26,147 nucleotides of DNA from Antrodiella citrinella (lineage: Eukaryota > Basidiomycota > Agaricomycetes > Polyporales > Steccherinaceae). A program made the position numbers and the translations under genes. Where the stretch lies: positions 1-26,147 of the forward strand of contig SGPM01000366.1 in assembly GCA_004802725.1 (NCBI GenBank). The letters are read 5' to 3'. Below are positions 22,801 through 26,147 of the stretch, one piece after another. A model generated the notes under the pieces. The model was not told the DNA's origin and did not search any database. It saw only the letters and a list, made by a program, of their open reading frames with translations. The stretch's first letter is position 1. Each line of letters starts with the position of its first letter.

Positions 22801-23372
22801 GGGCTCGAAACAGATGTACGTGGAGACACCAACGACTGACGTCTGCTTCCAACGGGCGACGGTGACGATGGTTTGAACGCTTGCGCAGGTTCCACAGGTG
22901 TGAGAGATGACAGCCAGTCATTGTCAACGGCATCTGCACTCGTTGGCGTGAATCTAGTCGCGGTTCCAATATACGAATGTAAATGTCAAGAGTGTAGATC
23001 GAGCGCGAAGTAGCATGTACCTACAGGTCACCTAAATCACGATGCCCATTTGCAAGATGTCCACCATTTCCTGCCACCCGAGCTTGAGGTTGTAATGGCG
23101 GCGGTACATGAGAAGGAGGCTTCGGAGAGGCCCCGCTTTCCGGGGGTGCTGGCGTGTATGTTCTTGACGGCGGCGGACTTGGGGATGCAATACGAGATAT
23201 AGATTCTCCTGAGACTACACTGGGTGACACTGTACCTCCAGCAACCTTCTGTTGCTGACGTTTCTTCAGCTGTATCCATGGGTTAGCTGTTATGAATGCC
23301 GAGTGTCTTTGTAACGGTACGGACCATTGCCCTGGCTCGAGCTGCCTTGGCTGCGCGCTCATCGTCCGCCAT
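19853..23372 (-). CDS. Golgin-like long coiled-coil protein
   Basis: Nine exons were read on the minus strand: 23372-23325, 23269-23025, 22953-22655, 22598-22410, 22359-22159, 22106-21909, 21852-21692, 21632-21441 and 21385-19853. The introns are 50-71 nt, and the product is 1021 residues. The N terminus MADDERAAKAARARAMLKKRQQ is a basic, Ala-rich helix resembling golgin/GM130-type N termini. A Ser/Pro linker (about 25-160) follows, then almost continuous heptad coiled coil (about 165-885) rich in Glu, Gln, Leu and Arg. The tail is disordered and Ser-rich (RHKRKVSLSMLKARIDSEAA) and ends HVFWCSSCRGDLVVL, with a CxxC at residues 1011/1014. Architecture suggests a tether or scaffold at Golgi or vesicle membranes, but long coils resemble each other by composition, so 'golgin' is tentative. 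No GRIP domain was seen. It is convergent with the upstream plus-strand gene, 284 bp between stops. Confidence 0.7.
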
Positions 23373-24009
23373 AATTATTATAGAACTGATAGATGAAAAG
23401 AGGTATAAGGTATCTGGGAGACTTGTGAAGGCAAGCAAGCAAGGTGGTGAAATGCGACGGTGTGGCTAGCGGCAAGAGCCGTCTACGGCACCTTGCACAC
23501 GTTTACAGACAAATACAATGGCACGCGCAGTGTGCCCACCCACACGTATTTATTGACTTCAGACATTTTCAATTGCACACCATGATATCAAACATAGAGT
23601 ATAGCTTATGTATTTCCATCAGCAACGGAAACAGCAGAAAGGAAGGAAGCAGGGATCGCAAGGGTAGCAAGATGCAAAAGAGACAGACGGGTAAGGTGCT
23701 GGAGACTGTACGTGAAAGAAAAACAGGATGTATCATAAAACCACAAGAAAACATGTAAAAACGCTCCAATGTCATGCGAAAGGGATAATAATCAGGTGGA
23801 AAAGGGAATCTCTGTAATGACGGACGAGAAGACAACGACGGCGAAGGAGGGCAGCAAAAGAGGGATATGATTCAAGTTCTCCCGGTTCACGTTTGAATTC
23901 AAGGAATGGCCGGTGATATATGGTCTGAGAGTAAACCTGAGATACTTGATCGATGCGAAAAGCAGCGTAAGAAATTCGGAATGACATGGATTTCTTGACC
24001 TAAATCGCT
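23373..24009. promoter_or_regulatory. Upstream region of the golgin-like gene and 3' flank of the Gbeta gene
   Basis: About 640 bases between two minus-strand genes. The right part should be the Gbeta 3' UTR and terminator, the left part the promoter of the coiled-coil gene. The plus strand at about 23620-23760 is purine-rich (pyrimidine-rich on the transcribed sense), low complexity. No gene was recognised. Confidence 0.45.
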
Positions 24010-25285
24010 TTATGCCCAGACCTGAAGCGTTCACCCGTCAGCGACAATAAGACACAGAGCAACATATGAGAATGACTGACCCGTAGCGTACTGTCCCAAG
24101 AACCTGTACAAAGCGCCATTCCGTCTGCACTAACACCCAAGCAGCTGACACGGTTCTCATGACCAGTGAGAACACCAACTCGCTCGCCTTTGAGAGTATC
24201 CCAGACATTGCAGGTCCAGTCATCGTAACCACCAAATAGAACACGGCCTGAGATTGAGAATGCGACGGAGGTGATACCGCACAGAATATTGTCGTGAGTG
24301 AAGGAGTTCAACTCGCGATCAGCACGAATGTCGAAGAGACGGCAAGACGCGTCATCGGATCCGGTGGCAAACGCATCACCGTTGGGGAAGAATCTGCACA
24401 TGATGTATCAGTACTGCTGAACACATTCAGAGCATACGTATGACTCACGAGACGGCGTTGATATCGTTTTCATGACCAGTGAACGTTTGCGTAGCCTTGC
24501 CAGTCCGGATATCCCAAAGCTTGGCAGTTGCGTCGCAAGCTCCGGATACGAAGACATTCTGATTAGGACCAAGGGACAAGCTGACAGAAGGTAAATTGAG
24601 GTTCATGGCATGTGAAAGGCATGATGCTTACCTCATGACGTCGCCCGTATGGTCGCTGAACTCTACCACCCTCACACCAGCCTCGATATCCCACAACATG
24701 CAAGTCATATCGCCAGAACTGGTGACAATCTGTCGGTCGTTGATGAAACGACAGCAACTGAGGTAGCCAGAGTGTGCGCTCAATTCTCGTGCGCCCCTGG
24801 TGTTCATGCCTTCTTTCGAGTGGAGGTTATAGACTGAACAAATGTTGTCCAATCCACCACAAGCAACGAAGCCGCCGGACGGAGCGTAAGCGCAGGTCAT
24901 GACCCAACTGGACCGAAGAGGAATGGCGTGGACTTTATTCGTGGTATACGCATCCCACACAATCAGCTTTCCATCCTGTGAAGCAGAGACAAGGTGTCGG
25001 CGGTCTGTAGCCCAGTGCATAGCATAAATCTTGGCAAGATGACCGCGAAGGGCGCGTCTGGGTCGCATGACAATACGAGGCAAGGAGTCAACTTCTGCAG
25101 CCATTGCCCGCACTGGCGTTCAGAACGATTAATAAATGATGTGACGATAACCAAACTGGTGAACACATACAGCTGGTATCAGCAGAGGACTCCCTCTTCG
25201 CGCGAATTTTTTCCTTCAGGCTTTCTGCCTCTCTACGAGCGGCAGCAATCCTTTCTTGGAGGTCTCCTTGTGGTGCCTGAGACAT
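24010..25285 (-). CDS. Heterotrimeric G-protein beta subunit (WD40)
   Basis: Five exons on the minus strand (25285-25171, 25112-24632, 24580-24449, 24393-24081, 24021-24010), introns 58, 50, 55 and 59 nt, give 350 residues, the normal size for fungal Gbeta. Residues 1-40 form the N-terminal coiled coil that pairs with Ggamma ([19 protein letters not shown]). Seven WD repeats follow, starting at [14 protein letters not shown] (62-75) with [11 protein letters not shown]. Diagnostic Gbeta blocks are all present: [79 protein letters not shown] and [15 protein letters not shown]. The last exon encodes only VWA and the stop. The subunit holds Galpha-GDP at the plasma membrane and, with Ggamma, signals to effectors in mating, growth and development. 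Assignment is essentially certain. Confidence 0.97.
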
Positions 25286-25979
25286 CTTGGTGTATCTTCT
25301 GAGAACAAGCGAGTCTGCCTTGAGAAAGTATCTGGCGACGCCTTGGGAGACGGGGGATGTATATCAATGACTGAAGTGAAGAGGTGGAAGAGCAAGGCTC
25401 GCTTACTAAGTGTACAGCGCGAAAGGTGAAGGACAGGTCAGAACCGTTTGATGAGACGAGGGTGTGAGAAGAATGTCGAGAGAAAAGGCGAGTTGTTTAC
25501 GTTGAGCAGCGTCAACACTGACACGGACAACGAGGGCCCGCAGTAAACGCGGGATATAGGCGGGTTGCCGACGACGACGACGACGACGAGGGATGAGGGG
25601 AGGGAGGAAGATGGGGTGAGATTGATGCTGGGCACTGTCACCAGTGATCAACAACTCACACCGGCCTTGTCCTCCCTCCGGCGTCCCCGCTCATTGAGCT
25701 CCGATCCGGCCGGCCGGCGGTCGCCCATGCGGTTTCGGGCTCTAGGCTTGCCTATTTGAGCTGCGCGCAAGTTGTGGGTCAATGCAAAAGCGACTCGATG
25801 CTACTCAACGCCAGCCAGAATCTTCCATCTCAATTCATTCGAATTTGCGCACCATTGCAATGCTCTTCACCCACTCGTTCTTGCGTGTTGCAGATCGCCA
25901 CAAGAAACTCGCCTAGCCGCTACACTAATATCATTAGTAGCCTCGAGGACGGTGCTCTGCTATAGGGCTCGGTGAGAAA
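25286..25979. promoter_or_regulatory. Upstream region of the Gbeta gene
   Basis: About 690 bases upstream of the Gbeta start, GC-rich with CT/GA-rich patches (a pyrimidine-rich leader when read on the minus strand) and a CCGGCCGGCCGG block near 25707. No gene was recognised; open frames on both strands follow the low-complexity runs. Confidence 0.45.
25570..25587 (+). repeat. (GAC)6 microsatellite
   Basis: Six perfect GAC units (GTC on the Gbeta sense strand) about 285 bases upstream of the Gbeta start codon. Confidence 0.8.
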
Positions 25980-26147
25980 GTATAAGGGGGTGTAATTAAC
26001 GGTCGGTAAGTATCTACCGGTGAAAGGGTAGGTAAAGAACCCGTTCTATACGGTTTCTTACTTCGAGACGCTTATATAAGCGCTGCCATGTAACAAACAG
26101 TAAAAATAGCAAATAAAGGTAAATAAATAGTAATTTACTTTCCGGAG
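25980..26147. other. AT-rich edge segment with a TATA-containing palindrome; possible mobile-element end
   Basis: Composition shifts abruptly to AT-rich at about 25980. The segment holds a hairpin-like CGGTA/TACCG pair (near 26003-26018), a perfect 14-bp palindrome CGCTTATATAAGCG at 26069-26082 that includes a TATATAAG box, and an A/T-rich run to the window end. This resembles the end of a long terminal repeat or another promoter-bearing repeat running off the window, but no matching terminal repeat or target-site duplication is visible here. Confidence 0.25.

Noticed and set aside
23444..23758. 104-codon plus frame between the golgin-like and Gbeta genes
   Set aside because: Lys/Arg-rich translation of a purine-rich UTR-like tract, no domain and no introns.
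1..26147. Search for tRNA, rRNA, CRISPR arrays and bacterial defence-type operons
   Set aside because: No tRNA-like T-arm with a foldable cloverleaf, no regularly spaced repeats and no polycistronic arrangement were seen; gene structure is eukaryotic throughout.

Overview
The window looks like nuclear DNA of a filamentous basidiomycete, probably an agaricomycete. The reasons are dense, short introns (mostly 50-70 nt, GTRNGT donors, YAG acceptors), long Ser/Pro-rich disordered proteins, a fungal-length G-protein beta subunit and a binuclear zinc-cluster domain. No bacterial operon, tRNA, rRNA or CRISPR array was seen. All exon junctions are my own reading by hand from splice consensus, frame and family conservation; no transcript data were available.

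Layout. 1-1249 (-) is a SIKE/FGFR1OP2-family coiled-coil gene (STRIPAK-type) that runs off the left edge. It is divergent from 2313-3300 (+), an R3HCC1-like RNA-recognition-fold protein. The stretch 3301-10867 is accessory-like and poor in conserved genes. It holds a miniature Zn(II)2Cys6 gene (4916-5316), a patch of exon-like open frames with no complete gene (about 5991-6872) and two orphan multi-exon genes (7262-9003 and 9406-10379).

Conserved genes resume at 10868-14319 (+): a TEX2/Nvj2-type ER membrane protein with a PH domain, an SMP lipid-transfer domain and a roughly 640-residue disordered tail. It is followed by 15912-19568 (+), a 1131-residue disordered protein with a thrice-repeated short motif. 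Two minus-strand genes come next: 19853-23372, a nine-exon golgin-like coiled-coil protein, convergent with the preceding gene (284 bp between stops), and 24010-25285, the Gbeta subunit. The right edge (from about 25980) changes to AT-rich DNA with a TATA-like palindrome, possibly the edge of a mobile element.

Functional links are loose, as expected for a eukaryote. Hyphal signalling (SIKE-like, Gbeta) and membrane organisation (TEX2/Nvj2-like, golgin-like) are represented, but nothing forms an operon or an evident gene cluster. The most unusual items are the zinc cluster that lacks its usual basic residues and any effector domain, the SH3-ligand-rich tail on the lipid-transfer protein, the split PH domain, and the repeated (K/R)L(T/H)(Q/R)xxG motif in the disordered protein.
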